This document shows positions 24,721-34,616 of a stretch of DNA of 64,000 bases, in pieces. The DNA lies in NCBI RefSeq assembly GCF_009830125.1, contig NZ_WUPT01000001.1, positions 806,001 through 870,000 on the forward strand, read 5' to 3'. A program made the position numbers and the translations under genes. How positions within the stretch are numbered: the first letter of the stretch is position 1; every line of letters begins with the position of its first letter. Below the pieces are notes generated by a model that saw only the letters and a program-made list of their open reading frames with translations, was not told the origin of the DNA and searched no databases. Source of the DNA: Kangsaoukella pontilimi. Lineage in GTDB: Bacteria > Pseudomonadota > Alphaproteobacteria > Rhodobacterales > Rhodobacteraceae.

Positions 24721-25584
24721 GTGCCAAGCCAGGACATCGACGGGATTTCCATCGCCTATAGCCGCAACGGGCAGGGCGCGCCGGTCCTGATGATTCACGG
24801 ATTTCCCCAGACCCACGCCATGTGGGCGCCGGTTGCGGCGGCGCTGGCCGGCGACGGTTACGAGGTCGTTACCCCGGACCTCAGAGGCTATGGCGCCTCG
24901 TCCAAGCCAGACGGCGCCGACGACCCGGAAACCTACAGCTTTCGCGCCATGGGACAGGATCATCTGACGCTGATGCGCGCCCTTGGGTTCGAGCGGTTCC
25001 ACCTTGTGGGCCATGATCGTGGCGCGCGGGTGGCCTACCGCCTGGCGCGCGACTGTCCCGAGGCGGTGCTGTCACTGACGCTCATGGACATCGTGCCGAC
25101 CGATCACCTGGTCGAGACCTGCGATTTCGCCATGGCCAAATCCTATTTCCACTGGACGTACCTTGCGCAGCCCGTCCCGTTCCCCGAGCGGATGATCGGG
25201 GCCGATCCGGATCATTTCTTCGAGGCATGCCTTCTGGGCTGGGGAGGAGCATCGCTCGACCAGTTCGCGGCGCTCGATGCCTACCGGGCCGCGTGGCGCG
25301 ACACGGCGGCGATATCCGCTATGTGCTGGGACTATCGCACCGGGGTGACCACGGATCTGAAGCATGACGCAGAGGATGACGGCATCGTCCGCTGTCCGGC
25401 GCTGGTGCTCTACGGCGCGTCAGGAGTGGTGGGCAGGAGCTACGACGTCGAAGCGGTCTGGCGTCCGCGACTGCCCGATCTGAGCGTCGGAGCGATCCCG
25501 GGCGGACATTTCTTCGTCGATCAAAACTCGGACGACACTCTGGCCGCGCTGCGGGAATTCCTTGCAGACGTCGCCCGGTCCTGA
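24721..25584 (+). CDS. Fluoroacetate/haloacetate dehalogenase-like hydrolase
   Basis: Alpha/beta hydrolase, 287 residues from GTG 24721. It carries the active-site set described for fluoroacetate dehalogenase (FAcD): nucleophile Asp99 in VGHDRGARVAYR, carboxylate-binding Arg100 and Arg103, Asp123 (LMDIVPTD), halide-binding His144-Trp145 (YFHWTYLAQP) and Tyr205 (CWDYRTG), and His263 (GGHFFVDQ). The wider patterns MIGADPDHFFEACLLGWGG and PALVLYG also fit that family. Such enzymes cleave the C-F or C-Cl bond of haloacetates in the cytoplasm. Earlier in-frame starts fall inside tRNA-Asp and are rejected. Activity on fluoroacetate is inference. Confidence 0.85.
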   Translation: MPSQDIDGISIAYSRNGQGAPVLMIHGFPQTHAMWAPVAAALAGDGYEVVTPDLRGYGASSKPDGADDPETYSFRAMGQDHLTLMRALGFERFHLVGHDRGARVAYRLARDCPEAVLSLTLMDIVPTDHLVETCDFAMAKSYFHWTYLAQPVPFPERMIGADPDHFFEACLLGWGGASLDQFAALDAYRAAWRDTAAISAMCWDYRTGVTTDLKHDAEDDGIVRCPALVLYGASGVVGRSYDVEAVWRPRLPDLSVGAIPGGHFFVDQNSDDTLAALREFLADVARS

Positions 25585-25594
25585 GACCGGGCGA
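25571..25594. terminator. Bidirectional hairpin between two convergent genes
   Basis: TCGCCCGGTC pairs perfectly with GACCGGGCGA (10 bp, CTGA loop). The stop codon of the dehalogenase-like gene lies in the loop. There is no T-run, but the convergent M20 gene ends 12 bases later, so a shared terminator is plausible. Confidence 0.55.
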
Positions 25595-25605
25595 TCTGGA
25601 AAAGA

Positions 25606-26991
25606 TCAGCTCTTAACAGACGCCAGCGCGTCCAGCACGCGCGCCCAGCTTCGGATGCCCTTGTGGAAGCTCCGCACGTCGTATTTCTCGTTCGGGCTGT
25701 GGATCAGGTCATCTTCGCGGCCAAACCCGATCAGCAGGGAGTCGAGTCCGAGGATCGACTTGAAATAGCCCGCGATCGGGATCGAGCCGCCCGAGCCGAT
25801 GAACGCGGCGTCGTTCGGCCATTCGTCGGAAAGCGCCTCACGCGCCGCCTCGAAGGCCGGGTCCGCGGTGGACATGACAGAGGCGGGCGAAGCGCCGTGA
25901 TCCTCGAACCGGACATCGCAATCCTCGGGGAGCATCTCGCGCACCATCTTGCGGAAGCTCTCGCGGATTTGCAGCGGGTCCTGCGTGCCGACAAGGCGGA
26001 AGCTGATCTTGGCGCGGGCTTCGGACGGCAGAACGGTCTTGAAACCATTGCCGGTATAGCCGCCCGTGATCCCGTTTACCTCGCAGGTGGGACGCGACCA
26101 GACCATTTCGAGCGCGCTTCGGCCCTGTTCCCCGGCGGGCTGGCTCAGCCCGACCTCACCCAGAAACGCATCCGCGTCGAAGCCGAGTGCGTCCCACTGC
26201 GCGCGCATCTCATCGGTGATCTCCGGCACGCCGTCATAGAAACCGGGCACGGTGATCCGCCCGGTCTCGTCATGGAGCGCGGCAATGACACGGGCCAGCG
26301 CGCGGATCGGGTTCATCGCCGCCCCGCCATACATGCCCGAGTGCAGGTCCATCTTCGGCCCCGTGACGATCACCTCTTCCCCCAGAAGCCCGCGCAGCAT
26401 GGTGGTTATGGCGGGCGTGTCCCGGTCGAAAAGCCCCGTGTCGCAGATCAGCGCCAGATCGGGCACCGAGAACTCGTCGGCGTTCTCTTTCAGGAACGGC
26501 ACCAGAGAGGGCGAGCCCGATTCCTCTTCGCCCTCGAAGAAGAAGGTGATCTTGCAGGGCCATTCCCCGGTCTCGGCCTTCCATGCGCGGCAGGCCTCGA
26601 CAAAGGTCATGAGCTGTCCCTTGTCGTCCGAGCTGCCCCGTCCCCGGATCACCTTGCCGTCGGCGGTCTCTTCGATGGCCGGGTCGAACGGCTCGCGCGA
26701 CCAGAGGTTCAGCGGATCGACCGGCTGCACGTCGTAATGGCCGTAGAATAGCACGTGCGGCGCGCCTTCGCCCACGTGGCCCACCACCATCGGATGGCCC
26801 GGGGTGGGTCGTGCCTCGGCCTCCACGCCCAGAGACGCAAGGTCCGCCACAAGCCAGTCCGCTGCCCGCTGACACTCGGCCTTATAGTCGCGGTCGGTCG
26901 AGATCGACGGAATGCGCAGAAGCTCCATCAGCCGCGCGATGGCGGGGTCGAGATCGCTGTCGATCCGATCGAGAATGCGCTCAAGGGACAT
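25606..26991 (-). CDS. M20 family dipeptidase
   Basis: Zinc metallopeptidase of the carnosinase/DapE group, probably cleaving dipeptides in the cytoplasm. 461 residues. Metal ligands and catalytic residues are visible: His85 in FYGHYDVQP, Asp122 in GRGSSDDKGQ, the Glu cluster at 155-157 (FFFEGEEESGSP), CDTG, and the late HSPNEKYD. A dimerisation domain lies in the middle (about 200-320). AAGGAG precedes the ATG by 6 bases. It is convergent with the dehalogenase-like gene. Substrate preference cannot be told. Confidence 0.93.
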   Translation of the reverse strand: MSLERILDRIDSDLDPAIARLMELLRIPSISTDRDYKAECQRAADWLVADLASLGVEAEARPTPGHPMVVGHVGEGAPHVLFYGHYDVQPVDPLNLWSREPFDPAIEETADGKVIRGRGSSDDKGQLMTFVEACRAWKAETGEWPCKITFFFEGEEESGSPSLVPFLKENADEFSVPDLALICDTGLFDRDTPAITTMLRGLLGEEVIVTGPKMDLHSGMYGGAAMNPIRALARVIAALHDETGRITVPGFYDGVPEITDEMRAQWDALGFDADAFLGEVGLSQPAGEQGRSALEMVWSRPTCEVNGITGGYTGNGFKTVLPSEARAKISFRLVGTQDPLQIRESFRKMVREMLPEDCDVRFEDHGASPASVMSTADPAFEAAREALSDEWPNDAAFIGSGGSIPIAGYFKSILGLDSLLIGFGREDDLIHSPNEKYDVRSFHKGIRSWARVLDALASVKS

Positions 26992-27099
26992 GGGGACTCC
27001 TTCGGTTTGCTATGACCGCGCGACCCTAACAGAGCGCGACGCGGCGTCCAGACTGGTCAGGCGCTGGCTTGATAGATAAAAAGACCCGGTACTCAGGGG

Positions 27100-27693
27100 G
27101 TGATGTTCATGCGTGCAGCCGTTTTCGCATCCTTTCTCGCAGGCTTGGCAGGTCCGGTGGCCGCCCAGACGCTCGACACATCCGGGGCGCGGGCGGTGCT
27201 GTTCCGGGCTGACGGCTATGTCGTGCAGGTCTCGGGCCAGTTGTCCGAGCGGGACCGGGCGACGGTGCGCGCGCTGATCCCTGTCATGTCGAAAGAGATG
27301 GGACAGGACATCGGATATTACAGCTCGATCGCCTACGCCCCCGACGAAGGGCTGATCAGCGAAGCGCTGCAGGGCGCCATGAACTATCACAGTCCCGCAG
27401 CGTCCGATCGCGCGGCGCTTGCCGCCTGCGATCGTGCGCGGAAGGGCGGGCGGCCCTGCGCGCTTGCCGGGCGTGTGGTGCCGAAGAACTTCGCGCCCGC
27501 GCCCTTCACAATGTCGCATGGCGCGACAGAGGCTTTCGAGCGCGACTACCGCCGCCAGCGCGGTGCGAAATCCTTTGCGATTTCGCCGTCCGGCGGCACC
27601 TGGGGCATCGGCCGCAGCGATGCCGAAGCGGTGGCCGAATGCCGGAGCGCCGGGCAGGGCGCAGGCGACTGTACCGTGGTGATCCGGGACTGA
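27100..27693 (+). CDS. Secreted protein with DUF4189-like C-terminus
   Basis: 197 residues with a signal peptide (MRAAVFASFLAGLAGPVAAQ). The C-terminal part (SPSGGTWGIGRSDAEAVAECRSAGQGAGDCTVVIRD) has the WGxG...A...AxxxC...C pattern of DUF4189-like periplasmic proteins, with a likely disulphide. Start is MMFMRAA at 27100 or MRAA at 27109. It lies 82 bases before hemA on the same strand. Function unknown. Confidence 0.78.
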   Translation: MMFMRAAVFASFLAGLAGPVAAQTLDTSGARAVLFRADGYVVQVSGQLSERDRATVRALIPVMSKEMGQDIGYYSSIAYAPDEGLISEALQGAMNYHSPAASDRAALAACDRARKGGRPCALAGRVVPKNFAPAPFTMSHGATEAFERDYRRQRGAKSFAISPSGGTWGIGRSDAEAVAECRSAGQGAGDCTVVIRD

Positions 27694-27774
27694 TCCCGCC
27701 ATCGCGGCAATTTGTACCGTGTTTCACGGGTGAGACGTCCCCTAGATGGGTCGTGTGTGCAAAGGAGACGAACG

Positions 27775-28998
27775 GTGAGCTACGACGACGCGCTCGACGC
27801 CGCGCTTGAGCGCCTGCATCAGGAAGGCCGTTACCGGACCTTCATCGATATCGAGCGGACCCGCGGTCAGTTTCCCCATGCCGTCTGGCGCCGGGCGGAC
27901 GGGAGCGAACGGCCCGTCACCGTCTGGTGCGGCAACGATTACCTTGGCATGGGTCAGCACCCCGAGGTTCTGGCCGCCATGCATGAGGCGCTGGACGCGA
28001 CCGGCGCGGGCTCGGGCGGCACGCGGAACATCTCTGGCACAACGGTCTATCACAAGGCGCTGGAAGCCGAGCTGGCGGACCTGCACGGCAAGGAAGAGGC
28101 GCTTCTCTTCACCTCGGCCTATATCGCCAATGACGCGACCCTCTCGACGCTGCCCAAGCTGTTTCCGGGTCTCATCATCTATTCGGACGCGCTGAACCAT
28201 GCCTCGATGATCGAAGGCATTCGCCGCAACGGTGGTGCCAAGCGCATCTTCCGGCACAACGACCTCGACCATCTGCGCGAGCTTCTGGCCGCCGACGATC
28301 CCGCCGCGCCCAAGCTGATCGCCTTCGAATCGATCTATTCCATGGACGGCGATTTCGGTCCGATCGAGGCGATCTGCGACCTGGCCGACGAGTTCGGCGC
28401 GCTGACCTATCTCGACGAGGTGCACGCGGTCGGCATGTATGGCAGCCGGGGCGCGGGCGTGGCCGAGCGTGACGGGCTCATGCATCGGATCGACATCATC
28501 AACGGCACCCTCGGCAAGGCTATCGGCGTGCACGGCGGCTACATCGCGGCCAGCGCGAAAATGTGCGATGCGATAAGGTCTTACGCGCCGGGTTTCATCT
28601 TCACGACCTCGATTCCTCCGGCTGTGGCCGCTGGCGCCGCAGCGAGCGTGCGCATCCTGAAGACCGACAGCGCCCGGCGGGAAGAGCATCAGACCCAGGC
28701 AAGGATTCTCAAGACGCGGCTCAAGGGCCTCGGCCTGCCGATCATCGACCACGGCTCTCATATCGTGCCGGTGATCGTGGGCGATCCGGTCCATACGAAA
28801 AAATTGTCTGACATGCTGCTCGAAGACTACGGCATCTACGTTCAGCCGATCAATTTCCCGACCGTGCCGCGCGGGACCGAGCGTTTGCGGTTCACTCCGT
28901 CGCCGGTCCACGGACCGCGTGAAATTGATGCGCTGGTACAGGCGATGGACGCACTTTGGTCGCATTGTGCGCTCAATCGCGCCGCTCTTTCCGCCTAG
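27775..28998 (+). CDS. hemA: 5-aminolevulinate synthase
   Basis: PLP enzyme that condenses glycine and succinyl-CoA to 5-aminolevulinate, the first step of haem synthesis by the C4 route used in alphaproteobacteria. 407 residues, the Rhodobacter length. The PLP lysine is Lys248 in [15 protein letters not shown]. Substrate blocks [27 protein letters not shown] and [12 protein letters not shown] are intact. The start is GTG 27775, set by AAAGGAGACG; the ATG at 27712 has no such site. Glycine-rich loops match ALAS rather than KBL. No Fnr box was seen in front. Confidence 0.97.
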   Translation: MSYDDALDAALERLHQEGRYRTFIDIERTRGQFPHAVWRRADGSERPVTVWCGNDYLGMGQHPEVLAAMHEALDATGAGSGGTRNISGTTVYHKALEAELADLHGKEEALLFTSAYIANDATLSTLPKLFPGLIIYSDALNHASMIEGIRRNGGAKRIFRHNDLDHLRELLAADDPAAPKLIAFESIYSMDGDFGPIEAICDLADEFGALTYLDEVHAVGMYGSRGAGVAERDGLMHRIDIINGTLGKAIGVHGGYIAASAKMCDAIRSYAPGFIFTTSIPPAVAAGAAASVRILKTDSARREEHQTQARILKTRLKGLGLPIIDHGSHIVPVIVGDPVHTKKLSDMLLEDYGIYVQPINFPTVPRGTERLRFTPSPVHGPREIDALVQAMDALWSHCALNRAALSA

Positions 28999-29001
28999 CA
29001 C

Positions 29002-29010
29002 TTATCCACA
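29002..29010 (+). promoter_or_regulatory. Perfect DnaA box
   Basis: TTATCCACA, the strongest DnaA box sequence, lies in the 116-base gap between hemA and rodZ. An inverted repeat TTATC-N7-GATAA follows at 29034-29050. DnaA binding here is possible but a lone box may be chance. Confidence 0.45.
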
Positions 29011-29114
29011 AGTGACCGGCATTAACCAGTGTGTTATCGTTACATGATAAGCCTGAGGCCGATTCTGCGCGCTTTTGGGCCGGGGACGGCGGACAGTAAT
29101 TTGGGGCAGGACGC

Positions 29115-30407
29115 ATGAGCGGACGTCATGAGACGTCGGGTGTTGATGTGGCGGAGAAGCTCAAGGGCTTCGACGACTTCGACCTATTGCTCGGCGACAT
29201 CATGCGCGGCGAACGCGCCACGATGGGCAAATCGCTGCTCGATGTTCAGCGCGAGCTGAAGATCAAGGCGACCTACATCTCTGCCATCGAGAACACCGAT
29301 CCCGCTGCCTTCGAGACACCCGGTTTCATCGCAGGCTACGTGCGGTCCTACGCGCGCTATCTGGGTCTCGACCCCGAATGGGCCTTCAAGACCTTCTGCG
29401 AAGAGGGCAATTTCGCCGTCGCGCATGGAATGTCCGCCGACGCTTCCGTGCGCCGAACGTCCAAGCCGCGCCCCGCCAAGTCCGGGGCCGGGCAGACGCC
29501 AACGACGAAAACGCCCGCACATCTTCGGGACCCCTTCACCGAGCCGAGCGTCAGCTATCTCCCCAAGGGCGAGGCGGTGTTTTCCGGCATCGAACCGCGC
29601 GCCATCGGCTCGGTCGCCGTGCTGCTCGTTCTGCTGGCAGGGATCGGTTATGGCGGTTGGGCCGTCTTGCAAGAGGTGCAGAAGGTCCGCTTTACGCCGG
29701 TCGAACAAACACCTGAAATCCTTGCCGATCTCGATCCGCTCGCCCCCGCCGCCGCACCGGAAGCGGAAGAAGGCGACGCAGGCCCCGATGTTGATCTGGC
29801 CACGATCGAACGTTTCGACCGCCTGTACCGGCCCGAAGCGCTGGAAGTGCCGGTCATGGTTTCGCGCGACGGACCGATTGCCGCCATCGACCCCGATTCC
29901 ATCGGCGTTCTGGCACCGGCCCGAAACGAGACCCCGATGCCCGAGCTGGCTCTCGGTCAGAACCGGCCTCCCTTTGCCGCTCCGGGCGGACTTGCGACGC
30001 CAAGCGCATCGGTCGCCGCGCTCGACCTCGAAGAGCTTCTGCCGCCGGTCGTGCAGGTGGTCGAACCTGCCGCACCGTCGCTTTCTCTTCTGGCGGTGCG
30101 CCCGTCCTGGGTTCGCGTTCGCGCCGCAGACGGCACCGTCATCTTTGAGAAGATCCTCGACGCGGGCGAAGAATTCGAGGTGCCGCTGACCGAGACGCCG
30201 CCGACCTTGCGCGCGGGGAATGCGGGTTCGCTTTATTTCGCGATCAACGGCCAGACCTTCGGCCCGGCCGGGAACGGGCCCGAGGTGGTCAAGGACGTAG
30301 TCCTGTCGCCCGATGCGCTGCAGCAGGGCTATCAGGTGGCCAATGCCGAGGCGGATGCCGATCTTGCCCGCTTCATCGCCGTGGCCGAGGCGCAGGCGAC
30401 CGAATAA
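29115..30407 (+). CDS. rodZ: Cytoskeletal membrane protein RodZ
   Basis: RodZ links the MreB cytoskeleton to the envelope. 430 residues. An Xre-like helix-turn-helix domain lies at about 25-95 (MRGERATMGKSLLDVQRELK, then YISAIEN and FIAGYVRSYARYLGLD). A Pro/Lys-rich linker is followed by a single membrane span (163-185) and a periplasmic part ending in a DUF4115-type domain (about 325-400, SWVRVRAADGTVIFEKIL, AGNAGSLYFAINGQTFG). The gene order rodZ-ispG is also found in E. coli. ispG starts 75 bases after the stop. Confidence 0.92.
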   Translation: MSGRHETSGVDVAEKLKGFDDFDLLLGDIMRGERATMGKSLLDVQRELKIKATYISAIENTDPAAFETPGFIAGYVRSYARYLGLDPEWAFKTFCEEGNFAVAHGMSADASVRRTSKPRPAKSGAGQTPTTKTPAHLRDPFTEPSVSYLPKGEAVFSGIEPRAIGSVAVLLVLLAGIGYGGWAVLQEVQKVRFTPVEQTPEILADLDPLAPAAAPEAEEGDAGPDVDLATIERFDRLYRPEALEVPVMVSRDGPIAAIDPDSIGVLAPARNETPMPELALGQNRPPFAAPGGLATPSASVAALDLEELLPPVVQVVEPAAPSLSLLAVRPSWVRVRAADGTVIFEKILDAGEEFEVPLTETPPTLRAGNAGSLYFAINGQTFGPAGNGPEVVKDVVLSPDALQQGYQVANAEADADLARFIAVAEAQATE

Positions 30408-30482
30408 CGCGGCGCCGCGTCGATTGCGCCCCCGTGCCGGCTGGCCTATCTATCGTGAAAGCTCTGGCAAAAGGTGCGATCC

Positions 30483-31610
30483 ATGTCGCTGAACCACGTC
30501 CGTCCCTGGCGCAATATCTACCGCCGCACATCGCGCCAGATCCATGTGGGCAATGTGCCGGTGGGCGGCGATGCGCCGATCAGCGTCCAGACCATGACCA
30601 ACACCGACACAACGGACGTGGCCGCAACGGTCGCCCAGGTGCAAGCCGCCGCAGATGCTGGCGCGGACATCGTCCGTGTTTCGACCCCGGACGAGGCGTC
30701 GACGAAGGCGCTGAAAGAAATCGTCCGCGAGAGCCCGGTGCCTATCGTCGCCGACATTCATTTCCACTACAAACGCGCCATCGAGGCCGCAGAGGCGGGT
30801 GCGGCCTGCCTTCGGATCAACCCGGGCAATATCGGCTCCGAGGACCGCGTGCGCGAGGTCATCAAGGCCGCCAAGGACCACGGCTGCTCGATCCGCATCG
30901 GTGTGAACGCGGGCTCGCTCGAGAAGGACCTTCTGGAGAAGTACGGCGAGCCGTGCCCCGAGGCGATGGTCGAAAGCGGTCTCGACCACATCAAGATCCT
31001 GCAGGACAATGACTTCCACGAGTTCAAGATTTCCTGCAAGGCCTCCGACGTCTTCCTCGCCGCCGCCGCCTATCAGGCACTGGCCGATGCAACCGACGCG
31101 CCGATCCACCTCGGCATCACCGAGGCGGGCGGGCTGATGTCCGGGACCATCAAATCGGCCATCGGGCTCGGCAACCTTCTCTGGATGGGGATCGGCGACA
31201 CGATCCGCGTCTCGCTCTCTGCCGATCCGGTTGAAGAGGTGAAGGTCGGCTATGAGATCCTGAAGTCGCTCGGTCTCAGGCATCGGGGCGTCAATATCAT
31301 CTCATGCCCGTCCTGCGCACGTCAGGGCTTCGATGTCATCAAGACGGTCGAGGCGCTGGAAAAGCGGCTGGAGCATATCAAGACGCCCATGAGCCTCTCG
31401 ATCATCGGTTGCGTCGTGAACGGGCCGGGCGAGGCTCTGATGACCGATGTGGGCTTCACCGGCGGCGGTGCCGGCTCGGGCATGGTATATCTGGCGGGCA
31501 AGCAAAGCCACAAGCTGTCGAACGACCAGATGATCGACCACATCGTCGAGCAGGTGGAAAAGAAGGCCGCGGAGATCGAGGCAAGCGCCGCGCAGGAGGC
31601 TGCCGAGTAA
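30483..31610 (+). CDS. ispG: 4-hydroxy-3-methylbut-2-enyl diphosphate synthase
   Basis: [4Fe-4S] reductase of the MEP isoprenoid pathway, converting MEcPP to HMBPP. 375 residues, the two-domain bacterial form. The TIM-barrel start [13 protein letters not shown] is followed by [11 protein letters not shown] and RINPGNIG. Cluster ligands are in [14 protein letters not shown] plus Cys in [12 protein letters not shown]. The start [15 protein letters not shown] at 30483 has AAGGTG upstream; the ATG at 30474 is weaker. It is directly behind rodZ and probably cotranscribed. Secure. Confidence 0.97.
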   Translation: MSLNHVRPWRNIYRRTSRQIHVGNVPVGGDAPISVQTMTNTDTTDVAATVAQVQAAADAGADIVRVSTPDEASTKALKEIVRESPVPIVADIHFHYKRAIEAAEAGAACLRINPGNIGSEDRVREVIKAAKDHGCSIRIGVNAGSLEKDLLEKYGEPCPEAMVESGLDHIKILQDNDFHEFKISCKASDVFLAAAAYQALADATDAPIHLGITEAGGLMSGTIKSAIGLGNLLWMGIGDTIRVSLSADPVEEVKVGYEILKSLGLRHRGVNIISCPSCARQGFDVIKTVEALEKRLEHIKTPMSLSIIGCVVNGPGEALMTDVGFTGGGAGSGMVYLAGKQSHKLSNDQMIDHIVEQVEKKAAEIEASAAQEAAE

Positions 31611-31617
31611 GCCTCGC

Positions 31618-32373
31618 TCAGCCCTGGTTTTCGCGGATATCCGCGACGATCGCCCGCATCTGATCCAGATCGACAAAGCCGCGCACCATGCGCTCGCCCA
31701 TCACGAAGGTGGGCGTTCCCTGGATTTCCAGCGCGTTGGCAAGCGCGTAGTTCGCCTGAATGATCGCATCGATCTCGGGGTTTTCCATCTCGACGACGAT
31801 CTCCTCGTGGTCGAGGCCGAGATCGTCCGAGATGCGGACCAGCGTTTCCTCGGTCAGCTCGCCCCGAAGCGCCATCATCTGGTCGTGCACGTCCTTATAG
31901 GCCTTGTCACCCTCGACGTTCCGGGTGGCGATGGCATAACGCGACCCCATGATCGAGGCGTCACCGAGGATCGGGTACTCCTTGACGATGATCTTGATGT
32001 TGCCATCGGTCGAAATCAGACGTTCGACATGCGGAAAGGCGCGTTTGCAGAAGCCGCAGCGGTAATCGAGGAATTCGACGATCGTCACGTCGCCGTCGGG
32101 ATTTCCGCCCACCCAGCTATAGCCGTCGTCGAACAGCGCTTCGGCATTGGCGCGCACCATGTCCACTTCGGCGGCGACCGCCTCTTCCGCGCGGCGCTGT
32201 TCGAGAATTTGAACAACTTCCAGGAAGACATCGGGGTTCGACAGCAGGAATTCCCGCACTTCCGCGCCGAAAGCTTCGCGCTCGGCATCGGTCATGTTCT
32301 CGATGTCGAATGCCGCCAGAGGGGCGGCCGTTGCCGCCAGAAAACCAAGGCCAAGAACCAATCCGCGAAACAT
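31618..32373 (-). CDS. DsbA-family thiol:disulphide oxidoreductase
   Basis: 251 residues with a signal peptide (MFRGLVLGLGFLAATAAPLAA). A helical N-terminal extension (about 25-85) precedes the thioredoxin fold. The active site is Cys106-Gly-Phe-Cys109 in FLDYRCGFCKR, and the cis-Pro loop is in IQGTPTFVMG. The layout matches periplasmic Com1/DsbA-like proteins that oxidise or isomerise cysteines. It is convergent with ispG (7-base gap) and divergent from the aminotransferase. Confidence 0.92.
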   Translation of the reverse strand: MFRGLVLGLGFLAATAAPLAAFDIENMTDAEREAFGAEVREFLLSNPDVFLEVVQILEQRRAEEAVAAEVDMVRANAEALFDDGYSWVGGNPDGDVTIVEFLDYRCGFCKRAFPHVERLISTDGNIKIIVKEYPILGDASIMGSRYAIATRNVEGDKAYKDVHDQMMALRGELTEETLVRISDDLGLDHEEIVVEMENPEIDAIIQANYALANALEIQGTPTFVMGERMVRGFVDLDQMRAIVADIRENQG

Positions 32374-32517
32374 GCGCTGTCACTCCAATTCCATTTGGAC
32401 GGACAAGACCATCTGAAGGCGGCGCGATCAAGGCGATCACCAAGAATTGTTCACCGACCGGGCATTGACGCCACGCCGTGCCCTTGGCAGGGAGACGTTC
32501 CGAAAGGAGCCGTGCAC

Positions 32518-33669
32518 ATGCGTCTCTCGAAACGTTCTGACATCGACCCGTTCATCGTGATGGACGTCATGGAAGCCGCATCGGCGGCCGAGGCCGCAGG
32601 CCGCTCGATCATCCACATGGAGGTGGGCCAGCCCGGAACGCCCGCGCCCAAAGCGGCGCGCGATGCGCTCGCCCGTGCGATGGAAGCGGGTGCTCTCGGC
32701 TATACCGTTGCGCTTGGTCTTCCCGCGCTTCGAAAGCGCATCGCCGAGCACTATGGCGAGACATACGATGTCGATCTGGACCCGCGCCGCGTGATCGTGA
32801 CAGCGGGGTCTTCGGGTGCGTTTCTTCTGGCCTTCACCGCGCTTTTCGACGCGGGCGACCGCGTGGCGCTCGGCGCGCCGGGCTATCCGTCCTACAGGCA
32901 GATCCTGTCGGCACTGTCGCTGACGCCCGTCGACATCGAGGCCCGCCCAGAGGACCGCTATCAACCGGTGCCGGGCGCGTTGCCCGAGGGTCTGGCCGGG
33001 CTGATCCTTGCCTCGCCCTCGAACCCGTCCGGCACGATGCTGGGCGAGGAGGAGCTTCGCGCGCTTTTGTCTTGGGCGGCTGAGCGGGACGTCGCGGTCG
33101 TCTCCGACGAAATCTACCACGGTCTTGAATACGAGCGCCCCGCAGTGACCGCCCTGTCGCTCACCGATGACGTCTATGTCGTCAATTCATTCTCGAAGTA
33201 TTTCTCGATGACGGGCTGGCGGATCGGCTGGATGGTGGTGCCAGAGCATCACGTCCGCACCATCGAGCGTCTGGCGCAGAACATGTTCATCTGCGCCCCC
33301 CACGCCAGCCAGGTCGCTGCATTGGCCGCGATGGATGCCCGCGACGAGCTTGAGGCGAACGTCGCTGTCTATGCAGAGAACCGTGCACTGATGATCGACG
33401 GACTAAGGAAGGTCGGTTTCACCCGCGTCGCACCGCCTGACGGTGCTTTCTACGTCTATGCCGATATCTCGGACCTGACCGACGACAGCGCCGCCTTCGC
33501 TCGTGCGATCCTCGATGAGGCGGGTGTCGCTGTCACGCCGGGGCTCGACTTCGACAAGGGACGGGGGCATCAGACGCTGCGCTTCTCCTACGCGCGCTCC
33601 ACCGCCGATATCGAGGAAGGCCTCAAGCGGCTGACCGCCTTCATGACCGCGCGGGGGCATATCGGCTGA
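32518..33669 (+). CDS. PLP-dependent aminotransferase (class I/II)
   Basis: 383 residues, fold type I. The PLP lysine is in VNSFSKYFSMTGWRIGWM, the cofactor-binding ASPSNPSG and SDEIYHGLEY are present, and the arginine near the C-terminus is in LRFSYARS. The start MRLSKRSDIDPFIVMDVM at 32518 has AAGGAG upstream; the open frame continues 700 bases upstream over the antisense DsbA gene. Substrate (aspartate, alanine or aromatic) cannot be told. Confidence 0.92.
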   Translation: MRLSKRSDIDPFIVMDVMEAASAAEAAGRSIIHMEVGQPGTPAPKAARDALARAMEAGALGYTVALGLPALRKRIAEHYGETYDVDLDPRRVIVTAGSSGAFLLAFTALFDAGDRVALGAPGYPSYRQILSALSLTPVDIEARPEDRYQPVPGALPEGLAGLILASPSNPSGTMLGEEELRALLSWAAERDVAVVSDEIYHGLEYERPAVTALSLTDDVYVVNSFSKYFSMTGWRIGWMVVPEHHVRTIERLAQNMFICAPHASQVAALAAMDARDELEANVAVYAENRALMIDGLRKVGFTRVAPPDGAFYVYADISDLTDDSAAFARAILDEAGVAVTPGLDFDKGRGHQTLRFSYARSTADIEEGLKRLTAFMTARGHIG

Positions 33670-33734
33670 GAGCCGTTTTCATCCTGCCCAAACGCGTGTA
33701 CCCTCCGGGCAAAACAGGCAATTCAGACCGGGTC

Positions 33735-34520
33735 ATGAGCAGGCTCCAATCTTTTCTCCTCGCGGGGTTCTTTGCCCTTTGCGTTGCCACGCCCTTGGCG
33801 GCGTCGGATGCGCCTCTCCGCGTCACGCTCGATCCCGGCCATGGCGGCAGTGATCCGGGCGCGCAGGCAGACGGGCTGAACGAATCCGACCTCGTGCTGG
33901 ATTTCGCCAAGCGCCTCCGCGATGTGCTGTCCGAAAGCGGACGCTTTGTGGTGACACTGACACGCGAAGCTGACGAGCGTGTGGCGCTCGACCGTCGCAT
34001 CACCCGTGCACGGGCATCGGGTGCCGAGATTTTCATTTCGCTCCACGCAGATGCGCTGGCCGAGGGTGACGGCCATGCCTCGGGCGTGACGGTCTACACG
34101 CTCAGCCGCTCCGACGTGGCCGATGCCGACCGCCGCCTGACCGAGCGCCACGCGCGGACCGATCTTCTGACCGGCGTGGACTTGCGCGGCACAGAGGACG
34201 ACGTGGCGCAGGCCCTGATCGACCTCAGCCGCCGCGACACGCTGCCCCGCGGCAAGGCGCTGGCCGATGCCATCGTCTCTTCGTTCAGGGCAGGGGAACT
34301 GACCGTAAATTCCCGCCCCCACCGTCATGGCGGTTTCGCCGTGCTGCACGCGGCAGATATCCCGTCGGTTCTGATCGAACTGGGGTTCCTCTCCAGTGCG
34401 CGGGACCGCAAGCGGCTGACATCGGAGGACTGGCTCGACGGTGCCGCGCAGTCCATTCGCGACGGGCTGATCCTCTGGGCGGACGAAGACCGTCTTGGCA
34501 CCGCGGGCTTCCGCAAGTGA
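33735..34520 (+). CDS. N-acetylmuramoyl-L-alanine amidase
   Basis: Zinc amidase (Amidase_3) that cuts the peptide from MurNAc in septal peptidoglycan. 261 residues with a signal peptide (about 1-24). Zinc ligands His36 (LDPGHGG), Glu50 (NESDLVL) and His104 (ISLHADA), and the catalytic Glu215 (VLIELGFLS), are in place. There is no AMIN targeting domain, so it is shorter than E. coli AmiC. PBP1A begins 96 bases downstream on the same strand; the pair likely works together in wall remodelling. Confidence 0.94.
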   Translation: MSRLQSFLLAGFFALCVATPLAASDAPLRVTLDPGHGGSDPGAQADGLNESDLVLDFAKRLRDVLSESGRFVVTLTREADERVALDRRITRARASGAEIFISLHADALAEGDGHASGVTVYTLSRSDVADADRRLTERHARTDLLTGVDLRGTEDDVAQALIDLSRRDTLPRGKALADAIVSSFRAGELTVNSRPHRHGGFAVLHAADIPSVLIELGFLSSARDRKRLTSEDWLDGAAQSIRDGLILWADEDRLGTAGFRK

Positions 34521-34616
34521 AGGTCCGCGAAATTACGCCTTTCGAACGCGGCGGCTCTTTTGACCCGGACCGCGGGGACCGATATAAGCCGACAGAGGTT
34601 TGAGAGAGTACCGCCC

